Part shown: positions 41,521 to 49,828 of the stretch, one piece after another
Layout: each line of letters starts with the position of its first letter
Numbering within the stretch: the first letter of the stretch is position 1
Assembly (NCBI GenBank): GCA_002840535.1
Contig: PHBH01000051.1
Span: 1-52,116, forward strand
Reading direction: 5' to 3'
From: Deltaproteobacteria bacterium HGW-Deltaproteobacteria-15
GTDB lineage: Bacteria; Desulfobacterota; DSM-4660; Desulfatiglandales; HGW-15
Length of the DNA stretch: 52,116 nt
The notes under the pieces: model-generated
What the model was told of the DNA's origin: nothing
Seen by the model: only the letters and a program-made list of their open reading frames with translations
Database searches by the model: none
Program-made: the position numbers and the translations under genes

Positions 41521-41650
41521 AAAAACAGGAAATCCAATACGAGACATTCAACGCGTGCGCGGCCCGGGACATCTCACACAAGAGTGAAGGGCAAATTTTT
41601 TCCGTGATTCGTCCCGGGCTCTGAAGGAGTGTGTCATGGCAGATCCGGAC

Positions 41651-42772
41651 TCATCCGGTCTTGCGTTGTTTGTCTTTCCCGTTTGGCACATACACAAGTT
41701 CGTTGACGATTCTTCTGCTCTTCCTGTATTGAATCCGGGTGAAATTCGCCATCCTCACTACGCGGTCGGCCACGGAGTTCTCGTGGGATACATAGGTTCC
41801 AAGGTAATGAACATCTTTTCCGTTTTTCCCGCAAAAACCTGATTTGAATCTGTACGTACCGGGGTTTGCCTCGGGGTTGATGCCTGCAAGATCATACCAC
41901 TTTGCGCCGCTCTCCTTCAGCCACCCGAGCGTCTTCCATTGAAGCAGGTAAGAGCCCTGGGTGCTCAACCCCGCATCGCTCGTCGCTGCAAACAGACATA
42001 TTCCCAGGTCGCCGATTCTGCTGCAGACAATCCCTGCGGCCGGCTTGCCTTCAAGATAAGCGATGGAAATCCTCAATTTGAGCGAGTCCGGCAGTTCGCT
42101 CTGCATCGCGCGGTATTGGTGCACATCCGTCATTTTGACGAATCTCTTGCGTGCGTGCATCTCATCGTACATCTCGATAAACTGGGCGAACAGACCATCG
42201 TCCTGCCCCTCGACGATCTCGAGGCCCTTCTTTTTAGCGAAGTTCAAACGGTTGCGCCATTTCTGGTCCAATCCTTTCCGCAATTCATCTAAAGTCTTGT
42301 CAAGACCGACCAGCAGGGTCCTCTGGGATCCTTCGACCGAAAGCCGTTCAAATCCCTCCTGTTTCAGAATGGGCTCGAACGCTTCGGAATTATCGTTGAA
42401 CAAAAACGGCATAATCCGGATGACAAGCTTCCTCTTGCAGGCATATTCGTTTCGCAGGGCGCGAATGGCTTGCTCAAAAATCCCCATGTCCTTCGTACTT
42501 CCATGCCGCCTCCAGAGCGGCCCCCAACGGAGGTACGCCACACCGACATTCGTGAAAGGAACCCTCACAATTCTCACTTGAGCAAGAGCTACCGGTTCTT
42601 CCTTCAATTTCAACAGAAGGTGGCTGACCTTCTTTTCACCGCTTCTTACAGTTTCATAAGACCATGTTTGATAGATGTTGCCGTCATCGAATCCCTCTAT
42701 CAGAGAATCCCAGGAATTCCTTGTGAAACAATCGACTTCCGAGCTGAATCCTGCCTTCAATTCCATTCCCAT
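41651..42772 (-). CDS. FemAB/FemX-like GNAT peptidyltransferase family protein
   Basis: A 373-aa cytoplasmic protein with two GNAT-like halves, as in FemX and lipid II:glycine glycyltransferases. Family-like stretches are SWDSLIEGFDDGNIYQTWSYE, RWGPLWRRHGS, GLDQKWRNRLNFAKKKGLEI, and GSYLLQWKTLGWLKESGAKWYDLAGINPEANPGTYRFKSGF. The last matches the C-terminal FemAB core closely. FemAB homologues outside Firmicutes often add amino acids to cell-wall or surface-polysaccharide precursors, but the substrate here is unknown. AGGAGGG lies eight bases before the ATG. Upstream, a 41-codon small gene points the same way. Confidence 0.85.
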   Translation of the reverse strand: MGMELKAGFSSEVDCFTRNSWDSLIEGFDDGNIYQTWSYETVRSGEKKVSHLLLKLKEEPVALAQVRIVRVPFTNVGVAYLRWGPLWRRHGSTKDMGIFEQAIRALRNEYACKRKLVIRIMPFLFNDNSEAFEPILKQEGFERLSVEGSQRTLLVGLDKTLDELRKGLDQKWRNRLNFAKKKGLEIVEGQDDGLFAQFIEMYDEMHARKRFVKMTDVHQYRAMQSELPDSLKLRISIAYLEGKPAAGIVCSRIGDLGICLFAATSDAGLSTQGSYLLQWKTLGWLKESGAKWYDLAGINPEANPGTYRFKSGFCGKNGKDVHYLGTYVSHENSVADRVVRMANFTRIQYRKSRRIVNELVYVPNGKDKQRKTG

Positions 42773-43227
42773 TCCAAAACCCTCCTTCCTGCCGGATTTT
42801 GCGCTTACAGCCGCCCAAATAGAAAATACCGAACGCAGTAGCCAGTGCCTGCCTGGAGTTCAATTGGATGGAACCGGATCAAGACCCAATTATCCGATTT
42901 TCAATCCAGCTTCCCACCCCCTTTCAAATAGCGTGTGTACGATCGCAGGAGGGTAGCCCTCTCCAGTGCGGGAAAACTCAGTACTACTAGCCGATAATGC
43001 GCCGGTCCTCTGCAGGTGCAATACATGATTTACCTCCTTTTTACGTACTCCCGACCGTAATCCGTACTTCCTGATGCCTTGGCCGGCGATGAAGTTCACT
43101 TCTCTTGACATCGAAGAGAATTCACGAAAAACTAATGGGCAATACAGGATCGGCCTACCTTCGCCATTTCACCCCGGCCACTATACTGCCCGGATGGATT
43201 TGAACCGATAGAAGATTGGAGCAGCCG
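42773..43227. other. Intergenic region holding a small gene and an upstream spacer
   Basis: 455 bp between the FemAB-like gene and the second 2-oxoacid oxidoreductase. It contains a 41-codon gene with a strong ribosome-binding site (42901-43026). TATACT at about 43181 could be a -10 for the rightward operon, but no good -35 accompanies it. No RNA gene was recognised. Confidence 0.5.
42901..43026 (-). CDS. Small protein of 41 aa with strong ribosome-binding site
   Basis: ATG at 43026 is preceded by AAAGGAGGTAAATC, one of the best Shine-Dalgarno sites in the window. The 41-codon frame begins MYCTCRGPAHYRL and ends KGGGKLD with TGA. It has a CxC near the N-terminus, a hydrophobic middle (RLVVLSFPAL) and a basic C-terminal part. 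I do not recognise it. It precedes the FemAB-like gene by 128 bp on the same strand and could be a leader or a small secreted or membrane peptide. Coding status is inferred from the ribosome-binding site only. Confidence 0.45.
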   Translation of the reverse strand: MYCTCRGPAHYRLVVLSFPALERATLLRSYTRYLKGGGKLD

Positions 43228-44973
43228 ATGTCAGATAAACAGAAACGAGTGGACGAGTTCAATTTGGTCGCTGCCGGCGCAGCAGGACAGGGCATAGAAA
43301 CCCTGTCGGTGATCCTTGGGAAGGTGTTTGTCCGGGGAGGCTGGCACGCGTTCGCCCTTCAGGACAAGGAGTCCCGCATCCGGGGAGGGCACAATTTTTT
43401 CCATATGCGGATTTCTCGAAAACCTGTCGGCTCCGCATCCGTGCCCCTGGATTTAGTGGTCGCCCTCACTGAAGAAAGCATCGAACTGCACAGGAAGGAC
43501 CTGGCGGAAACGGGCGCCCTCTTGTATGACTCGGACAAGGGCCGGCTCCCGGCAGGCGAAAAGCATCACGCCGTAGGGCTTCCATTCGAGCAAATCGCCA
43601 AGGAAGCCGGCGGCAGCAGGATCTACGGCAACTCGGTTGCCGCAGGCGCTGCCCTGGCAATCATAGGCTGGGATGTTTCGGACCTCGAGAGTTTCCTGAA
43701 GTCTTTTTTCTCTGGGAAGGATGAGGCCGGAGAGCGGAATGCAAAGGCCGCACGGGCCGGATATGAAAAGGCGCTGAAACTCTGCGAGGGTTTCCAAAGG
43801 AGCGATCTGGGCCGCATTGGCCGAGCCGAAAGGATGTTCATCACCGGCCATGAAGCAGTCTGCGTAGGTGCCGTCGCCGCCGGATGCCGCTTCTTTTCCG
43901 CCTACCCTATGAGCCCTTCCACGGCCATCCTCACGTTTCTGGCTGAGCACGGCGAACCATTCGACATGGTTGTTGAACAGGCGGAAGACGAGATCGCGGC
44001 CATAAACATGGCAATCGGCGGTTCTTACGGGGGAGTTCGATCAATGACCGCAACCTCCGGAGGGGGCTTCAGCCTCATGGTGGAGGCTTTCGGTTTGGCA
44101 GCCATATCCGAAACCCCATTGGTGGTCGTCGAAGGCCAGAGGCCCGGTCCGGCAACCGGATTGCCCACCCGAACCGAGCAGGCGGATCTGCTCTTTGTCC
44201 TCAACGCCTCGCAAGGCGAATTTCCCCGGTTTATTTTCGCGCCTGCAACTCCCGGGGAGGCCTTTTCCATGACCGTCAAGGCTTTCAACCTGTCGGAAAA
44301 GTACCAGGTGCCTGCAGTGATTCTCACCGATGAGTTTCTGGCCGACTGCTATTTCACGGAAGAGCGCTTCGATCTTTCCTCCGTCCCAATCGACCGCCAC
44401 TTGCTGAGCGAAGAGGAGGCCCGCAAATTGAAGGACTACAGGAGGTACGCCCTCACGGAATCAGGAATATCTCCAAGATCGCTCCCTTCGGCTTTCGGCT
44501 TCGAAGTGACTGCGGACAGCCACGAACATGACGAATGGGGACACATCACCGAGGACCCGGTCATGAGGAAAGAGATGATGGACAAGCGCTTCCGGAAGAT
44601 GGCCGGCATGGAAAAGGAGATGTCGCCGCCGAAAATGCTGGGGAACCCCCAGGCGACCCTGCTCATTGTAAGCTGGGGCTCCACCCTGAGGGCAGTCTCT
44701 GAGGCAATCGAGATCCTGAATGGTGAAGGGGTGAAAGTCAGGGGCATGCATTTCAGCGAGATCTGGCCCTTCCCAAGGAAACACGCGGAGAACGGTTTCA
44801 AGGGAATCCAAAGGTGGGCTGCGGTGGAGAATAATTACACCGGCCAGTTCGCCAGGCTGATGGCAATGGAACTGGGGAAAAGGCCCGATGCACATGTATT
44901 GAAATACACGGGCAGGGCCTTTACGGCGACTGAAATTGTGGAAGGGTTGAGGAAGGAGGTGCTCGGCTCATGA
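43228..44973 (+). CDS. 2-Oxoacid:acceptor oxidoreductase, fused gamma-alpha subunit
   Basis: A 581-aa fusion of the gamma domain (N-terminal about 190 residues, NLVAAGAAGQGIETLSVILG, RGGHNFFHMRIS) and the alpha domain (from about 205, FITGHEAVCVGAVAAGCRFF, SAYPMSPSTAILTFL, EQAEDEIAAINMAIG). This is the two-gene KorAB-like architecture, distinct from the four-gene enzyme at 35442-38086. The C-terminal part contains the transketolase-like ATLLIVSWGST motif. It uses ThDP in the partner beta subunit encoded next (ATGA overlap). The substrate (pyruvate, 2-oxoglutarate or a branched or aromatic 2-oxoacid) cannot be told. GGAG precedes the ATG at 43228. Confidence 0.93.
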   Translation: MSDKQKRVDEFNLVAAGAAGQGIETLSVILGKVFVRGGWHAFALQDKESRIRGGHNFFHMRISRKPVGSASVPLDLVVALTEESIELHRKDLAETGALLYDSDKGRLPAGEKHHAVGLPFEQIAKEAGGSRIYGNSVAAGAALAIIGWDVSDLESFLKSFFSGKDEAGERNAKAARAGYEKALKLCEGFQRSDLGRIGRAERMFITGHEAVCVGAVAAGCRFFSAYPMSPSTAILTFLAEHGEPFDMVVEQAEDEIAAINMAIGGSYGGVRSMTATSGGGFSLMVEAFGLAAISETPLVVVEGQRPGPATGLPTRTEQADLLFVLNASQGEFPRFIFAPATPGEAFSMTVKAFNLSEKYQVPAVILTDEFLADCYFTEERFDLSSVPIDRHLLSEEEARKLKDYRRYALTESGISPRSLPSAFGFEVTADSHEHDEWGHITEDPVMRKEMMDKRFRKMAGMEKEMSPPKMLGNPQATLLIVSWGSTLRAVSEAIEILNGEGVKVRGMHFSEIWPFPRKHAENGFKGIQRWAAVENNYTGQFARLMAMELGKRPDAHVLKYTGRAFTATEIVEGLRKEVLGS

Positions 44974-45833
44974 GCGTATCGCCCAAAGAGTATGACAACG
45001 ATTTTCCCATAGCGTGGTGTCCCGGATGTGGAAATTTTCCCATTCTGAAAGCGGTGAAGCAGTCTCTTGCAGACCTCGGCCTGAAGCCTCATGAAGTCAT
45101 TGTGGTCTCCGGAATAGGACAATCGGGCAAGCTCTGCCATTACATGAGAGGCAACTTCTTCAATGGCCTTCACGGCCGCAGCCTCCCCGTGGCGACCGGC
45201 ATCCGGGTTGCCGACCCGACCATTCCGGTCATCGTTATCGGCGGGGACGGGGACACCTATGGCGAGGGAGGAAACCACTTTATCCATGCCCTTCGTCGGA
45301 ATCTGAACGTGACCCTGATCACCCACAACAACCAGGTCTTCGGCCTCACGCTCGGCCAGGCATCTCCTACCACGGAAAAAGGGTTTGTGACCAAGGTTCA
45401 AAGCCATGGTGTCTTTCTCACCCCCTTCAATCCACTCGCTATGGCTGCCCTTATGCAGGCGCCCTTTGTGGCGCGTGGATTCGCAGGAAGACTCCCGCAT
45501 CTGACAGGGCTCATCAAGGAGGCGATGCGGGTGAAGGGATTTTCGCTTGTGGATGTGCTTCAGCCTTGCGTAACCTTCGATCGGGTTCACACCTTCAAGT
45601 GGTACGAGGAGCGCGTCTATGACATTGGCGAGGAAGGGCACGACCCGGAAGATATGATATCCGCCATTCTCAAGGCTCGGGAGTGGGGCAATCGGGTGCC
45701 GATCGGCGTCTTCTACCGCAACAAAAAAACGACAAGCTTCGAGGACCAGCTGGCTCCGCTCAAGAAAGGCCCCTTGAAAAACCTGAAACTGGATCCCTCC
45801 AAGGCGGCGGAACTGGTGGAGACGTTCCTGTAA
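44970..45833 (+). CDS. 2-Oxoacid:acceptor oxidoreductase beta subunit
   Basis: A 287-aa ThDP-binding beta subunit. IAWCPGCGNFPILKAVKQSL at the N-terminus supplies cysteines for the [4Fe-4S] cluster. GGDGDTYGEGGNHFIHA and HNNQVFGLTLGQASPTT form the Mg-ThDP site. It pairs with the fused gamma-alpha protein through an ATGA overlap. The stop codon is followed at once by a GCAGTA word repeat. No separate ferredoxin subunit gene is present. Confidence 0.95.
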   Translation: MSVSPKEYDNDFPIAWCPGCGNFPILKAVKQSLADLGLKPHEVIVVSGIGQSGKLCHYMRGNFFNGLHGRSLPVATGIRVADPTIPVIVIGGDGDTYGEGGNHFIHALRRNLNVTLITHNNQVFGLTLGQASPTTEKGFVTKVQSHGVFLTPFNPLAMAALMQAPFVARGFAGRLPHLTGLIKEAMRVKGFSLVDVLQPCVTFDRVHTFKWYEERVYDIGEEGHDPEDMISAILKAREWGNRVPIGVFYRNKKTTSFEDQLAPLKKGPLKNLKLDPSKAAELVETFL

Positions 45834-45893
45834 AAAAGTAAGCAGTAAGCAGTAGGCAGTAGGCAGCAGGCAGTAAGCAGTAGCAACAGCTAC
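45834..45893. repeat. GCAGTA-word repeat, single arm
   Basis: Tandem variants of GTAAGCAGTAGGCA begin at the base after the TAA stop of the oxidoreductase beta gene. They are the same words as in the purA-mnmG element at 7882-8022. I see no matching inverted arm before the next gene. Confidence 0.8.
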
Positions 45894-46084
45894 CCACCGC
45901 ACATGTTTTCACCTGGGCACGAGTGTGGTTCCTCCGGGAAGCTTCAGCTAAGCCCTTATCTGCCTGGGGTCACTCATCCTCAATCGCTTCAACCTCTCCG
46001 AGTCTTCCACTTTTGCAGACCTCGGATAGAATGGTATAAGGGTGTCTACATTTTCGATGAAACGGTGAACGCGAGGAGGAGAAA

Positions 46085-46831
46085 ATGGAATACGAGGGCC
46101 TGCTGAAACTGGTGAAGAAGAGGCGGAGCATACGGCGATTCAAGCCCGATCCCCTTTCGGATGAGATCATAGACAAGGTCATCGAGGTGGCCCGCTGGGC
46201 CCCGTCAGGATTCAACATGCAACCCTGGGAATTCGTGATCGTCAGAAAACCTGAGTTCAAGGAAAAGATCGTTGAGCTGATCGGTGAGATACGGCCCCTG
46301 ACCAAGGCGATGGAAACGGCAAGGGAACCCTGGATGGGGCAGGTTTGGAAGATGACCGGTCTTGTCGAAAAGGAGATGGATTATACGACAGCGCCGGTCT
46401 ATATCATTCTCCTCGGCGACCCCAGGACCAATGTAGGCTTGCCCATGTTCATCAGATATGACGACGGCCTCCGCCGGATGATTTACATGGCGGGTCTTGC
46501 CAATGCATTCCTGTACATGCATCTGGCCGCCGCATCCCTCGGTCTGGCATCCCAATGGATTTCGCTCACCCACACCGGGTATGTTCAGTGCATGATCAAG
46601 AACATTCTTGGCATTCCTCCGGAGTTGGAGATCTTCGACATGATCGTCCTCGGGTACCCTGCCATCGAGCCGCCGGCAAAGCTCATGAGAGAAAAGAAGG
46701 AAATGACCCATTTCGACGACTGCGGTGTCGCTGACTTCAGAAGCCTCGAAGAGGTCATGGAATTTACCAAGAAGGCCAGGAACTGGAATATCGGCGCCCA
46801 TCGGAGAAAGGGGGAAAAGCACGAAGACTGA
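46085..46831 (+). CDS. Nitroreductase-family flavoprotein
   Basis: A 248-aa FMN-dependent nitroreductase-fold enzyme. LLKLVKKRRSIRRFKPDP is the usual FMN-binding N-terminus. ARWAPSGFNMQPWEFVIV and LYMHLAAASLGLASQW are the central family motifs. It is unlike the SagB-type enzyme at 5819-6436. The C-terminus is longer than usual, with a DDCGVADFRSLEEV segment. The substrate is unknown. GAGGAGGAGAAA precedes the ATG. Confidence 0.93.
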   Translation: MEYEGLLKLVKKRRSIRRFKPDPLSDEIIDKVIEVARWAPSGFNMQPWEFVIVRKPEFKEKIVELIGEIRPLTKAMETAREPWMGQVWKMTGLVEKEMDYTTAPVYIILLGDPRTNVGLPMFIRYDDGLRRMIYMAGLANAFLYMHLAAASLGLASQWISLTHTGYVQCMIKNILGIPPELEIFDMIVLGYPAIEPPAKLMREKKEMTHFDDCGVADFRSLEEVMEFTKKARNWNIGAHRRKGEKHED

Positions 46832-47000
46832 TTCGTCCAGATGTCTCAAGCGGAGGTTCGGCGGGTAGAGGAACGCCCCTCACTTTTCCGGTTTTATTCA
46901 TGAGTGAGGCTATAGCCTGTCTCAACCGCAATTCTTGCTGCAAAAGTAAAGGGCGTCCTCATTATCTTACAAACCAAACAGACCTGGAAAACGGGAAATC

Positions 47001-47036
47001 AGCCTCCAAGCTTCCCGGCTTCCCAGCCTTCCAGCC
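47001..47036. repeat. GGCTTCCCAGCCTTCC-word repeat beside the SYLF gene stop
   Basis: Pyrimidine-rich tandem words (CTTCCCGGCTTCCCAGCC) end 2 bp from the TAA stop of the SYLF gene (stop at 47041-47039). Only one arm is evident. It fits the pattern of word repeats abutting stop codons. Confidence 0.6.
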
Positions 47037-47038
47037 AT

Positions 47039-47824
47039 TTATCGCGCCAGACTTGCTGTCCGATCCGCGCGAGCGCCGCTCACGCAATCGCTCTTCGCCA
47101 TCTTTGCGCTTGCGGCTTTTGCGAGGAACCCGCCCAGCATTTCGGAATGAGGGTTCTTGAACGTGTGCCTGACAAGGATGTCCGTGGGAGATGGATCACC
47201 TTTGAAGTAGGCCTTGTTCAGACCGTCCCTCACTGCCACTACGGCTCCGTCCAGCGAGATCCCCCCGTACAAACCCTTGGATCGGGAAAAACTCACGATG
47301 TCGGCGCTGAGATTTGCAGTGGCCGCTGAAGCCCCTATCCCTACAGGGCCGAAGGCGACCCCCACATCGCCCCCCAGTTTGAAACTGTTGCTCAAGAATG
47401 ATGTCACTCCGCGGTCGGTCATAGCCAGCAGGATGACCTCCGAAGACTGACCCCCAATTTGGAGGCCGAAGCTCGCTCCCCCAATGGTGTAGAAAGCCGG
47501 CCCGCTCCAGGCGGCGTCAATCCTGTCACGCGTCAGAAGAACGCCGTTTCCTCCCGATGCACCAACGATAAACGCTCCCTCCAGCATCGAAGGAACGATC
47601 ATCACTCCTTTTGCATCCCGGATGAGATCACGAAATGCTCCCATGTTCTCATCACACATAAAACTCTGGAAAGACAATAGCGCCTTTTCCACCAATTGTT
47701 CCGCTTCCATTCGATCATTTGCAGCAGAAGGCACTCCTTGAAAAAGAACCAGCGAAATAGAAAGAATACCTATCGCCAGGAGCGCCGCAGCAGGCTTTCT
47801 CTGTCTGTATCTGTAACTGTTCAT
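47039..47824 (-). CDS. SYLF-domain (Ysc84/DUF500) lipid-binding-like exported protein
   Basis: A 261-aa protein with a signal peptide-like N-terminus (basic, then hydrophobic residues 12-31) and a SYLF domain. KGVMIVPSMLEGAFIVGASGG, GPAFYTIGGASFGLQIGGQ and SRSKGLYGGISLDGAVVAVR are family-typical. SYLF domains bind phosphoinositides in eukaryotes; in bacteria the role is unclear, probably envelope-associated. AAAGGAGGTTCAAG precedes the ATG. The last 30 residues lie outside the domain. Confidence 0.9.
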   Translation of the reverse strand: MNSYRYRQRKPAAALLAIGILSISLVLFQGVPSAANDRMEAEQLVEKALLSFQSFMCDENMGAFRDLIRDAKGVMIVPSMLEGAFIVGASGGNGVLLTRDRIDAAWSGPAFYTIGGASFGLQIGGQSSEVILLAMTDRGVTSFLSNSFKLGGDVGVAFGPVGIGASAATANLSADIVSFSRSKGLYGGISLDGAVVAVRDGLNKAYFKGDPSPTDILVRHTFKNPHSEMLGGFLAKAASAKMAKSDCVSGARADRTASLAR

Positions 47825-48296
47825 CTTGAACCTCCTTTCTCAGAAGAGGCAGTCCGTTTCCTCACTTGTGCCTTCCCTTGTTGCAGCTTTTTGTCGAATG
47901 AGGAGTCACCTCTTCCCCCTCGCTGCACGAACTCAAGATAATCATCAAACGGCAGGAGAAAAGTTGCCCATGGCGAAGAAGATAATGGATGCGGAAATCT
48001 TTCCCATGCGCCATTTCCTTACACCGTAGGGATATGGAAGCCCAACGATTAGAGCGTTCCACCTATTGTGCGGAACAGAGGCGGACGATAATCTGCCGAC
48101 ACGGGCGTGAAAGTCAACGGCGAACTCCCTCTTCACCGCGGCCCTGGAGGAGGGCCTGAAAAAAAGGACGGATGTCGGGTACTCTTGACAGAAGCTGTCG
48201 AGAAATTAGTTTTCCCTGTGAATGGACAAGGAAATTCCGAGCCCCAAACAGTCCTCGAAAGGGTTAAAGTAACGCCCTGTGTGAAGGAGGGTTATC
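47825..48296. other. Intergenic region, 472 bp
   Basis: No convincing gene is seen between the SYLF gene and the small acidic protein gene. A TTGACA at 48185-48190 followed after 16 bp by TAGTTT could be a weak rightward promoter. GACAG-AAG-CTGTC at 48187-48199 is a short inverted repeat overlapping that -35. Confidence 0.4.
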
Positions 48297-48449
48297 ATGG
48301 ACGAGGAAAAGAAGAAAGAGGAGGAAGGGAAAACAGCGGAGAAGCAGGAGGAAGAGCTGCCTTTCTGCACCACGGCTCCCAGTGCTGAGCATGCAAGAGG
48401 TTCTGAAGAAGACGAACCTTGTTATGATTACAGAGAAGGGAAGAAATAA
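48297..48449 (+). CDS. Small acidic protein of 50 aa
   Basis: ATG at 48297 follows GAAGGAGGGTTATC, a strong ribosome-binding site. The 50-codon frame begins MDEEKKKEEEGKTAEKQEEE and ends YDYREGKK with TAA. It is highly charged and probably disordered at the N-terminus. The second half has two cysteines (PFCTTAPSAE, DEPCYDY). I do not recognise it. It ends 57 bp before the MBL-fold gene on the same strand and could be co-transcribed with it. Low-complexity composition alone could mimic coding, so confidence is moderate. Confidence 0.5.
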   Translation: MDEEKKKEEEGKTAEKQEEELPFCTTAPSAEHARGSEEDEPCYDYREGKK

Positions 48450-48506
48450 CCATCGTTCCATTGTTTGGGTCATTTGAATTCTGGTCATCATAGGGAGAAT
48501 AGGGAG

Positions 48507-49361
48507 ATGAAGATCCGGACATGGGGCTGCCGCGGTTCGATTGCGACGCCGGGGCTGACTACTCTGCGCTACGGCGGAAACTCCACCTGCGTGGAAATCA
48601 GACCCAGCACCGGGCAAACTATCATCATCGATGCCGGTTCAGGACTGCGGAATCTCGGCTCGCTCCTCATTCAGGAAAAAGAAACTGCCCCGATTCGGTT
48701 CTTCTTCACTCACTCTCACTGGGACCACCTGGTGGGCTTTCCTTTCTTCAGGCCGGCCTATCTGGAACAATTCTCCATAGGTTTGTGCAGCGGTCCACAT
48801 GCCGAGGATACCATGCTGAAGTCTCTCAACCACCAGATGACGTCGCCTTTCTTCCCCGTGGATTTTAGATTTCTGAAGGCGAAATTCGAGTTCCGCTGCG
48901 AGCGGGAACATGGGGAATACGGTAATTGCCGTTGTCATGGATTGGAGATAAGCCAGATGCCGCTCAATCACCCTGACGGCGGCTATGGGTACAAATTCAT
49001 GGAGAACGGCAAGACTTTCGTATTCCTCCCTGACAACGAGCTGGGATTTCGCCACGAGGGCGGTTTGAGCCACGAGCAGTACGTCGAGTTTTGCCGAGGC
49101 GCAGACCTGCTCTTTCATGATGCCCAGTACACAGACCAGGAATATATGCGCGCTCGGGGCTGGGGCCACTCTACCTTCGGCGAGGCCGTGGACCTGGCCC
49201 TCGAAGCCCGCGTCAAATGCCTCGTGCTGTTCCACCACGACCCGGACCGCACCGACGAAGATCTGGACAGGCAGGTTCAATGGTGCCGGGAACGCATCCG
49301 AATGGCCGGCAGTGCGGTGCAATGTTATGCGGCCAAAGAGGGAACCACGATCGAGTTGTAG
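48507..49361 (+). CDS. MBL-fold metallo-hydrolase
   Basis: A 284-aa metallo-beta-lactamase-fold hydrolase. The metal motif HSHWDH is at residues 69-74 (FTHSHWDHLVGFPFF). The remaining ligands probably include histidines in MPLNHPDGGYGYKF and the aspartate/histidine of ADLLFHDAQYTDQEY, with LVLFHHDPDRTDEDLD near the C-terminus. The N-terminal TWGCRGSIATPGLTTLRYGGN is typical of a subgroup found beside two-component proteins. It is often annotated as a phosphodiesterase-like MBL protein. The substrate is unknown. AGGGAG precedes the ATG at 48507. Confidence 0.9.
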   Translation: MKIRTWGCRGSIATPGLTTLRYGGNSTCVEIRPSTGQTIIIDAGSGLRNLGSLLIQEKETAPIRFFFTHSHWDHLVGFPFFRPAYLEQFSIGLCSGPHAEDTMLKSLNHQMTSPFFPVDFRFLKAKFEFRCEREHGEYGNCRCHGLEISQMPLNHPDGGYGYKFMENGKTFVFLPDNELGFRHEGGLSHEQYVEFCRGADLLFHDAQYTDQEYMRARGWGHSTFGEAVDLALEARVKCLVLFHHDPDRTDEDLDRQVQWCRERIRMAGSAVQCYAAKEGTTIEL

Positions 49362-49525
49362 CCTTTTGATTTGACATCAGAGACCACGCCAAGCACCGAG
49401 TTTCCTCTTCCTCAAGACTTCCACCGAGCCGATCGACAAAGTTGACCCCGTCAAGGTCATCAGGTCATTCATCTTTCCACATTCTCGACGGATTCAGGCG
49501 GTCGTTGGGTGGTCTTCTCAGTGTT

Positions 49526-49828
49526 CTACTTCAGCTTCCTGATTTCTTCCTCGACCTCATTTGCTCCCTCTGCATAGAATTTCTCTTCATCCGGGGCCAG
49601 TTCGCGCAGGAGGCGGAGGAACTCTCCGGCGTGAACACGTTCTTCGTCGGCGATGTCCTTGAGTACTTCGATGGCGAGCTTGTTGTCCGTTGATTCCGCA
49701 AGTTGCATGTACAACTGAATCGCTTCGTACTCCGCAGCGATCATGAACCGGATTGCTCGGACGAGTTCTTCATCCGTCAGCTTCCTGTCGTTCGCCAAAC
49801 CGGAAAAAGGTGCTCCAAATTCTGGCAT
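49526..49828 (-). CDS. Ferritin-like protein resembling encapsulin cargo
   Basis: A 100-aa two-helix ferritin-like protein. LTDEELVRAIRFMIAAEYEA with E33, and DIADEERVHAGEF with the ExxH pair E63-H66, give a half-site that would dimerise into a di-iron centre. It resembles the ferritin-like N-terminal part of archaeal encapsulins and the EncFtn-like proteins packaged in them. No encapsulin shell gene is in the window. A rubrerythrin-like iron/peroxide role is the alternative. AAAGGAG precedes the second ATG (49828) at the right distance; the first ATG (49834) sits too close to it. Confidence 0.85.
   Translation of the reverse strand: MPEFGAPFSGLANDRKLTDEELVRAIRFMIAAEYEAIQLYMQLAESTDNKLAIEVLKDIADEERVHAGEFLRLLRELAPDEEKFYAEGANEVEEEIRKLK

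Noticed and set aside
43185..43210. tRNA T-arm-like sequence (GGTTCAAATCC on the minus strand)
   Set aside because: The flanking bases do not form a T-stem, and no acceptor, D-arm or anticodon arm can be folded around it.
45834..45893. CRISPR-like tandem repeats
   Set aside because: The units are short, degenerate and contiguous, with no regular spacers and no cas genes.
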